Shown: positions 45,062-52,884 of the stretch, one piece after another
Numbering within the stretch: the first letter of the stretch is position 1
Layout of the letters: each line of letters opens with the position of its first letter
NCBI RefSeq assembly: GCF_007679035.1
Contig: NZ_VEFR01000001.1
Location: 930,001-994,000, forward strand
Length of the DNA stretch: 64,000 bases
Direction: 5' to 3'
DNA from: Agrococcus jejuensis
GTDB taxonomy: Bacteria > Actinomycetota > Actinomycetes > Actinomycetales > Microbacteriaceae
Program-made: the position numbers and the translations under genes
The notes under the pieces: generated by a model
The model's input: the letters and a program-made list of their open reading frames with translations, nothing else
Told to the model about the DNA's origin: nothing
Database searches by the model: none

Positions 45062-45067
45062 TAGCAT
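45062..45067 (+). promoter_or_regulatory. Candidate -10 before the gene at 45108
   Basis: TAGCAT, 40 nt before the ATG, with an A-rich leader and an AGGAGG ribosome site. Confidence 0.4.
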
Positions 45068-45107
45068 CGAGCGCAACGGAAAACCCTATGTCGCAGGAGG
45101 TATTCCG

Positions 45108-45458
45108 ATGAGCACCCGGCTGACCGTTCGCGAGATCCGCGAGCGCTCGATGGGGCGCATGCGTGCGGAGCGCGACCCCGACAAGGCCGTCGCGTACGCC
45201 CTCGCAGGGCTCTGGGACGCTGTGGAGCTGCTCTCGCGAGCGCTCGACGACGATGACGTCGACCCGGCGGCCCGCGAGGATCTCGAGCGTCTCGTCCGCT
45301 CCCTGCCCGTGCGCCTGGCGAGCGTCGAGCACGATGCCGTCGCCACCGCCGCCGTGGCCGGGCACCTCGCCGAGGTGCTGCATCTGCCGCGGGAGCCGCG
45401 ACGGGTGCGGCCGAGCGCCGGCGCCGAACGGGCGATCCGGCGGCGCTGCGGCGCCTGA
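45108..45458 (+). CDS. Small helical protein of unknown function
   Basis: 116 residues, not recognised. AGGAGG sits 8 nt before the ATG at 45108, one of the best ribosome sites in the window, suggesting high expression. It is all-helical by composition, with a charged N-terminus (VREIRERSMGRMRAERDPD), a central LAGLWDAVELLSRALDDDD and a basic C-terminus. The N-terminal half matches the pattern of the gene at 44613, a basic helix, then G-(I/L)-W-x-A, then an acidic helix end. The two may be distant paralogues. There is no membrane segment. Confidence 0.7.
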   Translation: MSTRLTVREIRERSMGRMRAERDPDKAVAYALAGLWDAVELLSRALDDDDVDPAAREDLERLVRSLPVRLASVEHDAVATAAVAGHLAEVLHLPREPRRVRPSAGAERAIRRRCGA

Positions 45459-45485
45459 CCCCTCCGAGCCTCCGCGAACGCACGA

Positions 45486-45511
45486 GGGAGCCCGCCTCGC
45501 GGCGGACTCCC
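45486..45511. terminator. Shared hairpin between convergent genes
   Basis: Arms 45486-45496 and 45501-45511 pair with one mismatch around a TCGC loop, between the stop at 45458 and the convergent CHRD gene stop at 45533. It could serve both. Confidence 0.6.
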
Positions 45512-45532
45512 CCCGACTCGACGCGTCGTGCG

Positions 45533-46759
45533 TCAGCCGCGCGCACCCCTGCGGCGGATGACGACGATCACGATCGCCGCGATCGCGGCGAGCGCCGCGA
45601 CGATCGCAACGATGATCCCGATCGGCGCACCGGCGGCGTCGGCGTCGGCACCGGCAGCCTCGTCGAGCGCGTCCTCGGCCTCGGACGGCGCGGGCGCCGC
45701 CTCCTCGAGGTCCACTTCGGCGAGCTGACCCCGCACGACGCCCGGCACGAAGTCGACCGTGTGCGAGTCGCCGGTGAAGCCGGCCGGATCGGCCTCGATC
45801 TGCGCGAGCGAGAAGCCCGTGCCGGTGTCGACGCCCTCGGGGCTCAGCACGCCCGTGGCGAAGGGGCCCTGCAGGCAGCCCTCGCTCGTGCGCGTGTCGC
45901 CCGAGCCCTCGGGGTTCGGGAAGGCGATGCGCGGCGGACCCGAGGCGCCCTCGGCGGCCTCGTGGATGTGCGTCGCCGTGATCGCGGGGCTCTGGTAGTC
46001 GCCGGTCACGCCCGTGAGGGTGATGGCGTAGCAGATGATCTCCTCGTCGGCGTTGACGCGGAACTGGAAGTCGCCCGTCGCACCGGGCTCGCCCGGCGCG
46101 GCCGTGCCGTCGTTCGCGATCACCGCATCCGGCGTCGCGGAGACCGAGAACGCGCTCGTGAACGCATCGGGCTCCGCGACCTCGAGCGCGCCCTGCGCGA
46201 GCTGGCCGCGCACGACGCCCGCGGGGAAGTCGACCGTGTGCGAGTCGCTCGTGAAGCCAGCGGGGTTCGCCTCGAGCTCGGCGAGCGAGAAGCCCTCGCC
46301 GGTGTCGACGCCCGCGTGGTCGAGCACGCCGGTCTCGAACGGGCCCTGCAGGCATCCCTCGCTCACGCGCACGCCCGTGCCATCGTCGACCGGGTCGGGG
46401 AAGGCGATGCGCGGCGGACCGGGCTGCCCCGCCTCGGCCTCGTGGATGTGCGTCGCCGTGAGCGCGGGGCTCTGGTAGTCGCCCGTGACGCCCGTGAGGC
46501 GGATCGCGAAGCAGATGATCTCCTCGTCGGCGTTGACGCGGTACTCGAACCTGCCCGTCGCGCCCTCCTGGCCGGGCGTGGGCGTACCGTCGTTCGCGAT
46601 GACGGTCGCGGGCGTCGCGGTGACGACGAACGCGCTCGTGAACTCGCTCGGCTCGTCGACGTCGGTCGCCGCCTGCGCCACGACGGGCGTCGTCATGGCG
46701 AGCGCGGCGGCGGCGATGCCGCCGATCGCGATCGCGCGGATGGGTCTGCGGTCGGACAT
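45533..46759 (-). CDS. Membrane-anchored surface protein with two CHRD domains
   Basis: A 408-residue exported protein. A signal peptide (1-31, ending AQAA) is followed by two homologous CHRD domains, about 39-195 and 197-345. Both contain RVNADEEIIC, LTGVTGDYQSPA, THIHEA, SEGCLQGPF and DSHTVDFxxGVVRGQL. After a Glu/Ala-rich spacer come one membrane helix (about 378-400) and a basic tail, a sortase-independent anchor. CHRD domains were named from chordin and their bacterial function is unknown. The ATG at 46759 has GGGAG upstream. An ECF-type promoter matching that of the adjacent sigma gene precedes it. Confidence 0.92.
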   Translation of the reverse strand: MSDRRPIRAIAIGGIAAAALAMTTPVVAQAATDVDEPSEFTSAFVVTATPATVIANDGTPTPGQEGATGRFEYRVNADEEIICFAIRLTGVTGDYQSPALTATHIHEAEAGQPGPPRIAFPDPVDDGTGVRVSEGCLQGPFETGVLDHAGVDTGEGFSLAELEANPAGFTSDSHTVDFPAGVVRGQLAQGALEVAEPDAFTSAFSVSATPDAVIANDGTAAPGEPGATGDFQFRVNADEEIICYAITLTGVTGDYQSPAITATHIHEAAEGASGPPRIAFPNPEGSGDTRTSEGCLQGPFATGVLSPEGVDTGTGFSLAQIEADPAGFTGDSHTVDFVPGVVRGQLAEVDLEEAAPAPSEAEDALDEAAGADADAAGAPIGIIVAIVAALAAIAAIVIVVIRRRGARG

Positions 46760-46803
46760 GCCGTGCTCCCTCGACTCGGGGCCGCCGGATGCGGCCCTCG
46801 CGA

Positions 46804-46834
46804 GGGGATACGACGGCGGATGCGCATGCGTTCA
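46804..46834 (-). promoter_or_regulatory. ECF-type promoter of the CHRD gene
   Basis: On the minus strand: -35 TGAAC (46834-46830), 14 nt, then CGTCGTATCCCC (46815-46804). The same two boxes with the same spacing occur on the plus strand at 46855-46885 ahead of the sigma gene. The form fits the GAAC/CGTC type promoters of ECF sigma factors. Confidence 0.75.
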
Positions 46835-46854
46835 TCGCGATCTCGGATCCGTCG

Positions 46855-46885
46855 TGAACGCGCGCGGTGCGCGCGTCGTATCCCC
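46855..46885 (+). promoter_or_regulatory. ECF-type autoregulatory promoter of the sigma gene
   Basis: -35 TGAAC (46855-46859), 14 nt, then CGTCGTATCCCC (46874-46885), identical in both boxes and spacing to the divergent promoter at 46804-46834. The sigma gene start is 45 nt downstream. Confidence 0.75.
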
Positions 46886-46929
46886 CTGCGGACGTGCTGC
46901 ACGGCGTGGCACCCTGTGAGGAGGCGGCG

Positions 46930-47514
46930 ATGACGATCGCGATGCCGCGACGGACGGTCGGATGGGGGCGCATGCGCGAGCGACCCGCCGACGCCGTGCC
47001 CGCGGACGCTGCTGCCGGCGCCGGGTTCGACGCCCGCGAGGCGTTCGCGGCGCATGGCGGCGCGCTGCTCGGCTTCGCCGTGAACGCGCTGCAGGATCGC
47101 CCGCTCGCCGAGGACTGCGTGCAGGAGACGTTCCTGCGCGCGTGGCGTGCGCGGGCGTCGTTCGACGGCGCGCGCGGCAGCGAGCGCACGTGGCTGTTCG
47201 CGATCGCGCGCCGCGTCGTCATCGACGTGCACCGCGCCCGCGCTCGCACGCCGCGGCTCGTGCCGCACGACGAGCATCCCGAGCCGATCGCCGAGACGAC
47301 CGACCCGCTCGAGCGGCTCGGCATGGTCGAGGCGCTCGCGCGACTGAGCGCGCCGCAGCGGGAGGCCATCGTGGCCATCCACCTGCACGGCGTCTCGTAC
47401 GCCGAGCACGCAGCCGCGACGGGCGTCGCCGTGGGCACGCTGCGCACGCGCGTCTTCTACGCACTCCGCGCGCTGCGCGGCATCCTGGACGAGGTGGACA
47501 CGACCGATGCATGA
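46930..47514 (+). CDS. ECF RNA polymerase sigma factor (SigK-like)
   Basis: A 194-residue sigma-70 family protein with only regions 2 and 4. Region 2 contains LAEDCVQETFLRAWRARASF and the -10-reading ERTWLFAIARRVVIDVHRAR; region 4 contains LSAPQREAIVAIHLHGVSYA and VAVGTLRTRVFYALRAL. The ATG at 46930 has GAGGAGG upstream; the frame from 46867 lacks support. Its stop overlaps the anti-sigma start by 8 nt. An RskA-like partner and size suggest the SigK/SigL group. It probably activates the two divergent promoters at 46804-46885. Confidence 0.93.
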   Translation: MTIAMPRRTVGWGRMRERPADAVPADAAAGAGFDAREAFAAHGGALLGFAVNALQDRPLAEDCVQETFLRAWRARASFDGARGSERTWLFAIARRVVIDVHRARARTPRLVPHDEHPEPIAETTDPLERLGMVEALARLSAPQREAIVAIHLHGVSYAEHAAATGVAVGTLRTRVFYALRALRGILDEVDTTDA

Positions 47515-48298
47515 CGACACCGCAGACCGGCACGCCGAGCTCGTCGCCGCAGCCCTCGCCGGCGATCTGACGGCCGCCGAGGAGGCCGAGCTCGCGGCGC
47601 TCGACGCCGCGCATCCCGACATGGTCGCCGAGCGCGCCGAGATGGAGGCGCTCGTCGCGCGCCTCGAGGGCGTGGACGCCTGGGACGACGTGCAGCCGTC
47701 CGACGAGCTCGCGGCGCGGATCGCCGACGCGGAGGCGGACGGCGCGCCCGTGCCTGCGCCGGCAGCGCCCGCGCCGGTCGTCTCGAGCGTGCATGACGCA
47801 GGGCTCGGCGGTGCTCCCGCGCCGGCCACGGCGGCTGCGCCCGCGTCGCTCGATGCCCGTCGCCGTCGGCGCCGCCTGCTGCTCCCGCTCGCTGCGGGTG
47901 CTGCCGCGTGCCTCGCGATCGGGGTCGGCATCGGCGCCGCGGCGTTCGGCGAGCGCCCCGTGCCCGTCGTGCAGGGCCCGCCCGGCACGCTCGGCGCCGT
48001 CGAGGACGTCGCATTCGTCGACGCCCCCGCCGGGCTCGCGATCACCGGGGCGCTCGTGGCGCACACGTGGGGCACGGAGACGGTGCTGACGATCGACGGC
48101 CTGCCGACGGGCGAGGCCTTCACGGTCGTGGTCGTGGGCGAGGACGGCACGGAGTACGCGTCGGGCGCGATGCTCGGCAGCGACGTGACGATCGACTGCC
48201 GCCTCAACGCGGCGGTGCTGCGCGAGGACGTCGCCGCCGTCGAGATCCGCGCCGCGTCGGGTGCGGAGATCGCGCACGCCGACGTCGTCGACGTCTGA
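47507..48298 (+). CDS. RskA-like membrane anti-sigma factor
   Basis: A 263-residue single-pass anti-sigma factor. The cytoplasmic N-terminal anti-sigma domain (about 1-75) has LVAAALAGDLTAAEEAELAA. A Pro/Ala linker leads to the basic RRRRRR stretch and membrane helix (about 123-147). An extracytoplasmic domain of about 110 residues is typical of anti-sigma-K (RskA) proteins: LTIDGLPTGEAFTVVVVGED. The ATG lies inside the last codons of the sigma gene, giving balanced synthesis. It should hold the sigma factor at the membrane until an external signal releases it. Confidence 0.9.
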   Translation: MHDDTADRHAELVAAALAGDLTAAEEAELAALDAAHPDMVAERAEMEALVARLEGVDAWDDVQPSDELAARIADAEADGAPVPAPAAPAPVVSSVHDAGLGGAPAPATAAAPASLDARRRRRRLLLPLAAGAAACLAIGVGIGAAAFGERPVPVVQGPPGTLGAVEDVAFVDAPAGLAITGALVAHTWGTETVLTIDGLPTGEAFTVVVVGEDGTEYASGAMLGSDVTIDCRLNAAVLREDVAAVEIRAASGAEIAHADVVDV

Positions 48299-48338
48299 CG
48301 GGTCGACGGATGTCGGCGGTGCGTGGTTCGCTGCCGTG

Positions 48339-48677
48339 ATGGAGCCGACGCACGCCGAGCGCATCGCCGCCGTGCGCGTCGCGGCGGCCGAGCGACTCGC
48401 GTCGCTCGAGCAGCAGCTCGTCGACCTGCGCGCGCTGCGGTCGGGCGAGTCCGACGACGACGAGCACGACCCCGACGGCGTGCCGCTGTCGGAGGAGTGG
48501 TCGCGACTCGAGGGGCTGCGCGAGGCGGCGGTCCGCACGCTCGCCGAGCTGGATGCCGCCGCCGGTGCCGCCGCACGTGGCGAGGTGCCGACGTGCGTGC
48601 GCTGCGGTGCCGTGATCCCCGCGGGTCGGCTCGCGGCGCGTCCGCATGCGCGCACGTGCGTCGCATGCGCCTCGTGA
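48339..48677 (+). CDS. DksA/TraR-like zinc-ribbon protein
   Basis: 112 residues. A helical N-terminal hairpin (about 5-80, AERLASLEQQLVDLRALR and EWSRLEGLREAAVRTLAELD) precedes a four-Cys zinc finger: C86, C89, C107 and C110 in CVRCG and CVACA. This is the DksA/TraR layout, in which the coiled coil enters the RNA polymerase secondary channel. It is shorter than DksA itself. Actinobacterial relatives are mostly uncharacterised. The ATG at 48339 gives the family length, with only a weak ribosome site. It follows the anti-sigma gene by 40 nt. Confidence 0.8.
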   Translation: MEPTHAERIAAVRVAAAERLASLEQQLVDLRALRSGESDDDEHDPDGVPLSEEWSRLEGLREAAVRTLAELDAAAGAAARGEVPTCVRCGAVIPAGRLAARPHARTCVACAS

Positions 48678-48727
48678 GGGCGCATCCGCTGCCTGTCCAC
48701 CCCGCGCGCAGGGCGTCGCGACTCCCC

Positions 48728-48733
48728 TACGGT
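48728..48733 (+). promoter_or_regulatory. -10 element TACGGT, leaderless start
   Basis: TACGGT ends 6 nt before the ATG at 48740, with no ribosome site. Confidence 0.4.
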
Positions 48734-48739
48734 CGTCGC

Positions 48740-48910
48740 ATGTCCACCGATGCACGACCGACCGAGCCCGAGCACGACCCCGACGACGCGCGACTCGGCG
48801 GCGCCGAGGATGCCGCGGTCGACGAGCGCGCCGAGGCGCTGCGAGCCCAGGGCATCATGCCCGACCTCGAGGCGATGCGCGAGGACGATCGCGAGGGCCG
48901 AGGCGACTGA
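48740..48910 (+). CDS. Small acidic protein of unknown function
   Basis: 56 residues, strongly acidic (EPEHDPDDARLGGAEDAAVD) with a short helix at the C-terminus (ERAEALRAQGIMPDLEAMRE). There is no signal or membrane segment. The ATG is backed by a -10 box 6 nt upstream. It resembles in composition two other tiny proteins at 52881 and 56734. No function can be assigned. Confidence 0.55.
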   Translation: MSTDARPTEPEHDPDDARLGGAEDAAVDERAEALRAQGIMPDLEAMREDDREGRGD

Positions 48911-48925
48911 GCCGCGCGGCGCGCG

Positions 48926-49147
48926 TCAGCGTCGGTGCCGGTGCCGATCGGCGACGCGGCGCAGCGGCTCGCCGCGCGTCGGGTCGAACGTCCACCCCGG
49001 CGTGCGAGCCGGGCGTCGCACGTCGGTGCGCAGCACCTCCGACTCCAGCGCGGTCAGGTCGATGCGTGCGTGGTCGAAGCCCAGACGGGCGAGCTGCCGG
49101 TGGAGCGCCTCGACTGCCTGCTCGCGTGTGTCGTAGTGGTCGCCCAT
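48926..49147 (-). CDS. Small protein of unknown function
   Basis: 73 residues starting at the ATG at 49147. The first half is one helix with the pattern YDTREQAVEALHRQLARLGF. The second half, ESEVLRTDVRRPARTPGWTF, is Arg-rich and ends in a basic tail (RVADRHRHRR). CATGCT ends 6 nt upstream of the ATG, a possible leaderless -10. It lies between a convergent small gene and the M23 peptidase gene on the same strand. Not recognised. Confidence 0.55.
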   Translation of the reverse strand: MGDHYDTREQAVEALHRQLARLGFDHARIDLTALESEVLRTDVRRPARTPGWTFDPTRGEPLRRVADRHRHRR

Positions 49148-49203
49148 CTGCGAAGCATGACAGGTCGCGACGGTGGCGCCGACCGCGTCCCCGTCCCCCG
49201 CCG

Positions 49204-50037
49204 TCAGCGAGACGACGCGGGCGCGAGGTCCGCCGTCTGCTCGTTCGCAGGGATGCCGGTGCCGCGGATGGTCCAGGGCAGCCCGAGCGCGCGCGACGTG
49301 CTCACGACGTCCTGCCGCTGGCAGTGCACGTGCGGCTCGGTCGAGCTCCCCGAGTTGCCGCAGGCGGCGAGCACGGCTCCCGCGACCACGAAGTCGCCCA
49401 CGTGAACGACCGCGCTGCCCCGTCGGAGGTGGGCGATGGCGAAGTGCGTGCCATCGCCGAGCCGCAGCACGACGTGGTTGCCGAGCATGCCGCGCGCGCC
49501 ACGCAGCTCGCGCGGGATCGACTCGAGCACGAACCACGCGAAGCCGAGCCACGACGAGCGGCTGCGGTGGTCGCGGATGTCGTCGACCACGCGGACGACC
49601 TCGCCGGCGGCGGGCGCGTGCACCGGCTCGCCGAACGCGGGGAACCGCTCCGGCCGCAGGAACGCCCCGCCCGCCTGGCCGAACACCGGGCGCTCGACGC
49701 CCTCGGGCACCGCGACGAGATCGACGGCGTACGTCTGCCCGTAGCCGTGCGTGCCATGGCTCGGCACCGTCGACGTCGGCGAGTTGATCGCCATCCACGC
49801 CCCCGCGACGGGGCTGTCGAGCTCGAGCGGCTCGCCGCCCGCGGCCGGCGCGGCGAGCGTCATGGCGTACGCGATCGCGAGCAGCGCCACGGCCGCGATG
49901 GCCAGGGCGGCACCCCCGAACCCGAGGTCGGGGCCGATGCCGAGCACGTCGAGCGCGATCCCCACGATCGCGAGCGCCGCGACGATGGCGCCCATCGTCT
50001 GGATCGCCATCCTCCACCGCGCGCACAGCATCGCCAT
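49204..50037 (-). CDS. M23-family peptidase with two N-terminal membrane helices
   Basis: A 277-residue LytM-type metallopeptidase for cell-wall peptide bridges, anchored by helices at about residues 12-33 and 36-60 (VALLAIAYAMTLAAPAAG). The zinc site words are visible: HGYGQTYAVDLV (first His and Asp), VVLRLGDGTHFAIAHL and EPHVHCQ (the HxH). All ligands appear present, so it is probably active outside the membrane. The ATG at 50037 starts before the first helix, with GATGCT ending 6 nt upstream. The rest of the long frame upstream is antisense to the dehydrogenase gene. Confidence 0.85.
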   Translation of the reverse strand: MAMLCARWRMAIQTMGAIVAALAIVGIALDVLGIGPDLGFGGAALAIAAVALLAIAYAMTLAAPAAGGEPLELDSPVAGAWMAINSPTSTVPSHGTHGYGQTYAVDLVAVPEGVERPVFGQAGGAFLRPERFPAFGEPVHAPAAGEVVRVVDDIRDHRSRSSWLGFAWFVLESIPRELRGARGMLGNHVVLRLGDGTHFAIAHLRRGSAVVHVGDFVVAGAVLAACGNSGSSTEPHVHCQRQDVVSTSRALGLPWTIRGTGIPANEQTADLAPASSR

Positions 50038-50142
50038 GCGCCGAGCATCCCAGCCGCACCTGACCGGCCGCCCACCGACGCCCTCGGGCGTACGCTGCAG
50101 ACAGGAGCTGGTCCACGAGGTTCCCCGACGATGGGAGCCCGG

Positions 50143-51318
50143 ATGCCCGGCTCGACCCGATCCGCCTCCGCCCTGCGCACCCTCGGGCTGCTCGCGACGT
50201 CGTCGATGGAGCACGAGCGGCGGCTGCCCATCCACCCGCAGCATCTCGACCGCATCGACGCCGACGTGCGCGCGGCCATGATCGTCGAGCACGGCTACGG
50301 CGCGGACTTCCAGCTCGCCGACGACCACGTCGCGTCGCGCGTCGGCCGCATGGGCACGCGCGCCGAGGTGCTCGAGGCCGCCGACGTGCTGCTGCTGCCG
50401 AAGCCGCAGGCCGCCGACGTCGCCGCGCTGCCCGAGGGCCGCGTGCTGTGGGGCTGGCCGCACTGCGTGCAGGACGCCGTGGTGACGCAGACGGCGATCG
50501 ACCGCAGGCTCACGCTCATCGCGTTCGAGGCGATGCAGCACTGGACTCGGCGCGGCGAGTTCGGCCTGCACGTGTTCCACAAGAACAACGAGCTCGCCGG
50601 CTACTGCTCGGTGCTGCACGCCATGCAGCTCGTCGGCGCGACAGGCGACTACGGCCCGCGCCTCAGCGCCGTCGTGATCGGCTTCGGCGCGACGGCTCGC
50701 GGGGCGGTCACGGCCCTGCGCGCGAGCGGCGTGCACGACGTGCAGGTGCTGACGCAGCGCGAGATCGCGGCGGTGAGCTCGCCCATCCACGCCGCGAACA
50801 TCGTGCAGCTGCACGCCGACGACGGCCCGCTGCATCGCAGCTCGGTGCTGACGCCCGACGGGCAGGTGCTGCTGCCCGAGTTCCTCGCGTCGCACGACAT
50901 CGTCGTGCACTGCACGCTGCAGGACGTCGCCGCACCCCTCACCTACCTGCGCACCGAGGATCTCGCGGGATTCGCGCCCGGCAGCCTCATCGTCGACGTG
51001 TCGTGCGACGAGGGCATGGGGTTCGAGTGGGCGACGCCCACGACGTTCGATGCACCGATGCTCACCGTCGGCCACGGCGTGCACTACTACGCGGTCGACC
51101 ACAGCCCGTCGTACCTGTGGAGCTCGGCGACGTGGGAGATCAGCGAGGCGCTGCTGCCGTTCCTGCGCACGGTGCTCGAGGGTCCGGAGGGGTGGGCGGA
51201 GGATCGCACGATCGCGCGGGCGATCGAGATCCGCGACGGCGTGGTCGTGAACCCCAGCATCCTCGACTTCCAGGGGCGCCGAGCCGCCTACCCGCACGAG
51301 CTCGTCGGCGCCGTCTAG
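50143..51318 (+). CDS. Alanine-dehydrogenase-like, N5-(carboxyethyl)ornithine synthase type
   Basis: A 391-residue NAD(P)-dependent enzyme of the alanine dehydrogenase/PNT fold. The words HKNNELAGYCSVLHAMQLVG, AVVIGFGATARGAVTALRAS (dinucleotide site) and GVHYYAVDHSPSYLW match N5-(carboxyethyl)ornithine synthase-like proteins, which condense pyruvate with the ornithine side chain. Saccharopine dehydrogenase-like activity is another option. The ATG at 50143 has GGGAG 5 nt upstream; 50131 is in frame with a more distant GAGG. It stands alone, divergent from the peptidase gene. Confidence 0.82.
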   Translation: MPGSTRSASALRTLGLLATSSMEHERRLPIHPQHLDRIDADVRAAMIVEHGYGADFQLADDHVASRVGRMGTRAEVLEAADVLLLPKPQAADVAALPEGRVLWGWPHCVQDAVVTQTAIDRRLTLIAFEAMQHWTRRGEFGLHVFHKNNELAGYCSVLHAMQLVGATGDYGPRLSAVVIGFGATARGAVTALRASGVHDVQVLTQREIAAVSSPIHAANIVQLHADDGPLHRSSVLTPDGQVLLPEFLASHDIVVHCTLQDVAAPLTYLRTEDLAGFAPGSLIVDVSCDEGMGFEWATPTTFDAPMLTVGHGVHYYAVDHSPSYLWSSATWEISEALLPFLRTVLEGPEGWAEDRTIARAIEIRDGVVVNPSILDFQGRRAAYPHELVGAV

Positions 51319-51373
51319 CGGACCGCACGGTGCGCGCCGGCGGGCCGCGGCGCGCGTGGTGCATGCTCGAACC

Positions 51374-51814
51374 ATGGACGATCTGCACGTGCCGCCCGGC
51401 CCGGGCGCACCGCACGGCCTGCGCATCGCCTCGGCCGAGCTGCGCGAGCAGTTCTCCCACGCGTCCGGCCCGGGCGGGCAGGGCGTGAACACGACCGACT
51501 CGCGCGTGCAGCTCTCGATCGACCTCGCCACGACGGAGGCGCTCACCGACACGCAGCGAGCCCGCGCCCTCGCGCGGCTCGCACCGCGACTGGCGGGCAC
51601 GGTGCTCACGATCGCGGCCGCCGAGCAGCGGTCGCAGCGCCAGAACCGCGTCGCCGCGCGCGAGCGCCTCGCGACGCTGCTGCGCGAGGCGATCATGCCC
51701 GCGACGCCTCGGCGAGCGACGCGGCCGACGAGGGGCTCCCAGCGCCGCAGGCTCGAGGAGAAGCGGCAGCGTTCCGAGACGAAGCGCGGTCGCGGCCGAC
51801 CGACGTTGGACTAG
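51374..51814 (+). CDS. arfB: Peptidyl-tRNA hydrolase ArfB (ribosome rescue)
   Basis: A 146-residue class I release-factor-like protein. The catalytic GGQ (residues 34-36, SGPGGQGVNTTDSRVQL) hydrolyses peptidyl-tRNA. The basic C-terminal tail (RRRLEEKRQRSETKRGRGRP) should enter the mRNA channel of stalled ribosomes, as in E. coli ArfB (YaeJ). Codon-recognition domains of RF1/RF2 are absent. The ATG at 51374 follows CATGCT by 6 nt. It converges on the YigZ gene with 4 nt between stops. Confidence 0.92.
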   Translation: MDDLHVPPGPGAPHGLRIASAELREQFSHASGPGGQGVNTTDSRVQLSIDLATTEALTDTQRARALARLAPRLAGTVLTIAAAEQRSQRQNRVAARERLATLLREAIMPATPRRATRPTRGSQRRRLEEKRQRSETKRGRGRPTLD

Positions 51815-51818
51815 CGTC

Positions 51819-52418
51819 TCAGTCCCTCGCCTGCTGACTCCCCCAGATGGCTCCGCCCTGCGCGAGGTCGTCGATGCTCGCGGTGATCACGGGCGCAGCC
51901 TCCTCGTCGATCGTGAAGGCGATGGTGACGTCGGCGCCGTGCTCGACGCCGCCGAGCGTCGCGTCGCACGCGTCCAGCTCGCGCCGCACCGCGCCCTCGA
52001 GCGCGTAGGGCACCGTCACGGCGAGATCGACCGTGCGCCGCATCGGCACGAGCGTCGCCTGCTGCAGCGCCGTCGACACCGCCGTCGAGTACGCGCGCAC
52101 CAGGCCGCCCGCGCCCAGCTTGATGCCGCCGTAGTACCGCACGACGGTGGCGAGGACGCCCTCGAGGTCGTTGTGCCGCAGCACGTCCATCATCGGCCGC
52201 GCGGCCGTGCCCGACGGCTCGCCATCGTCGACCGCCGCCGACTCGCCACCGGCGACGAGCGCCCAGCACACGTGCGCCGCATCCGGATGCTGCGCCCGCA
52301 GCTCGGCGACGATCCGCACGGCCTCGTCGCGCCCGGCGACGGGCTCGATGCGCCCGAGGAAGCGGCTGCGCTTGACGACGAGCTCGCTGTCGGCGGCGGC
52401 GAGGAGGCTGGATGGCAT
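51819..52418 (-). CDS. YigZ/IMPACT-family protein
   Basis: A 199-residue conserved protein. The UPF0029 N-terminal domain (about 1-125) has DGEPSGTAARPMMDVL and VVRYYGGIKLGAGGLVRAYS. The C-terminal DUF1949-type domain is ferredoxin-like. Eukaryotic IMPACT regulates GCN2; the bacterial function is not established, though some link it to translation. The ATG at 52418 fits the family start (SELVVKRSRFLGRIEPV). It ends 4 nt from the convergent arfB stop. Confidence 0.92.
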   Translation of the reverse strand: MPSSLLAAADSELVVKRSRFLGRIEPVAGRDEAVRIVAELRAQHPDAAHVCWALVAGGESAAVDDGEPSGTAARPMMDVLRHNDLEGVLATVVRYYGGIKLGAGGLVRAYSTAVSTALQQATLVPMRRTVDLAVTVPYALEGAVRRELDACDATLGGVEHGADVTIAFTIDEEAAPVITASIDDLAQGGAIWGSQQARD

Positions 52419-52601
52419 GGCGGGCTCGGACGGGGACGGCTCCCCGCTGCGACGCTACCGGAGGGTCGCGACGTTCCTAGGTGGTCCACAGGCGCATCGG
52501 GTGGTCGACCGAGACTCGCCGGGGAGGCTGGAGGCTTGGCGTGCCGCCGCCCTGCAGACTCGGCGCACGACCACGGAGCGCGAACGCGAAGGAATGGATG
52601 C

Positions 52602-52884
52602 ATGCCGATGGACCTCGACCAGCTCGACGCCCTGCTCGACACCCGCACCGGCCCGCTGACGGTCGGCGCGGAGCCGCCCACCGAGACGATCTGCATCCCG
52701 GGCTACAACTGACGCCCGCGCTGGGGCGGCCGAGGCCGAGGACGCGTACGTCCAGTGGCGCGCGGGCGACCCCGCGCCCGTGCGCGCGTTCCTCGTCGGC
52801 CGCGCAGGCCTCGCCGAGCCGAGCGCGGACGCCATCGTCCGCGTGCTCGAGGCGCAGCGCCCCGGCACCGGGAGCGCAGCATGA
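52602..52884 (+). pseudogene. Small gene apparently broken by a one-base frameshift
   Basis: An ATG at 52602 after AAGGA opens a 36-codon frame (MDLDQLDALLDTRTGPL to CIPGYN) ending at 52712. In the +1 frame, protein-like sequence continues without a start codon to a TGA at 52884 (EAEDAYVQWRAGDPAPVRAF, ADAIVRVLEAQRP). That TGA overlaps the next start as ATGA, as expected for a real upstream gene. Removing one base near 52712 would join the two into about 93 residues. I therefore read this as one frameshifted gene; a sequencing indel or two separate peptides are alternatives. Product unknown. Confidence 0.45.

Noticed and set aside
52700..52720. Programmed +1 frameshift at AAC-TGA-C, like the release-factor 2 site
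   Set aside because: The slip would move the tRNA from AAC to ACT, a poor re-pairing, and no spaced stimulatory Shine-Dalgarno is seen. An indel is simpler.
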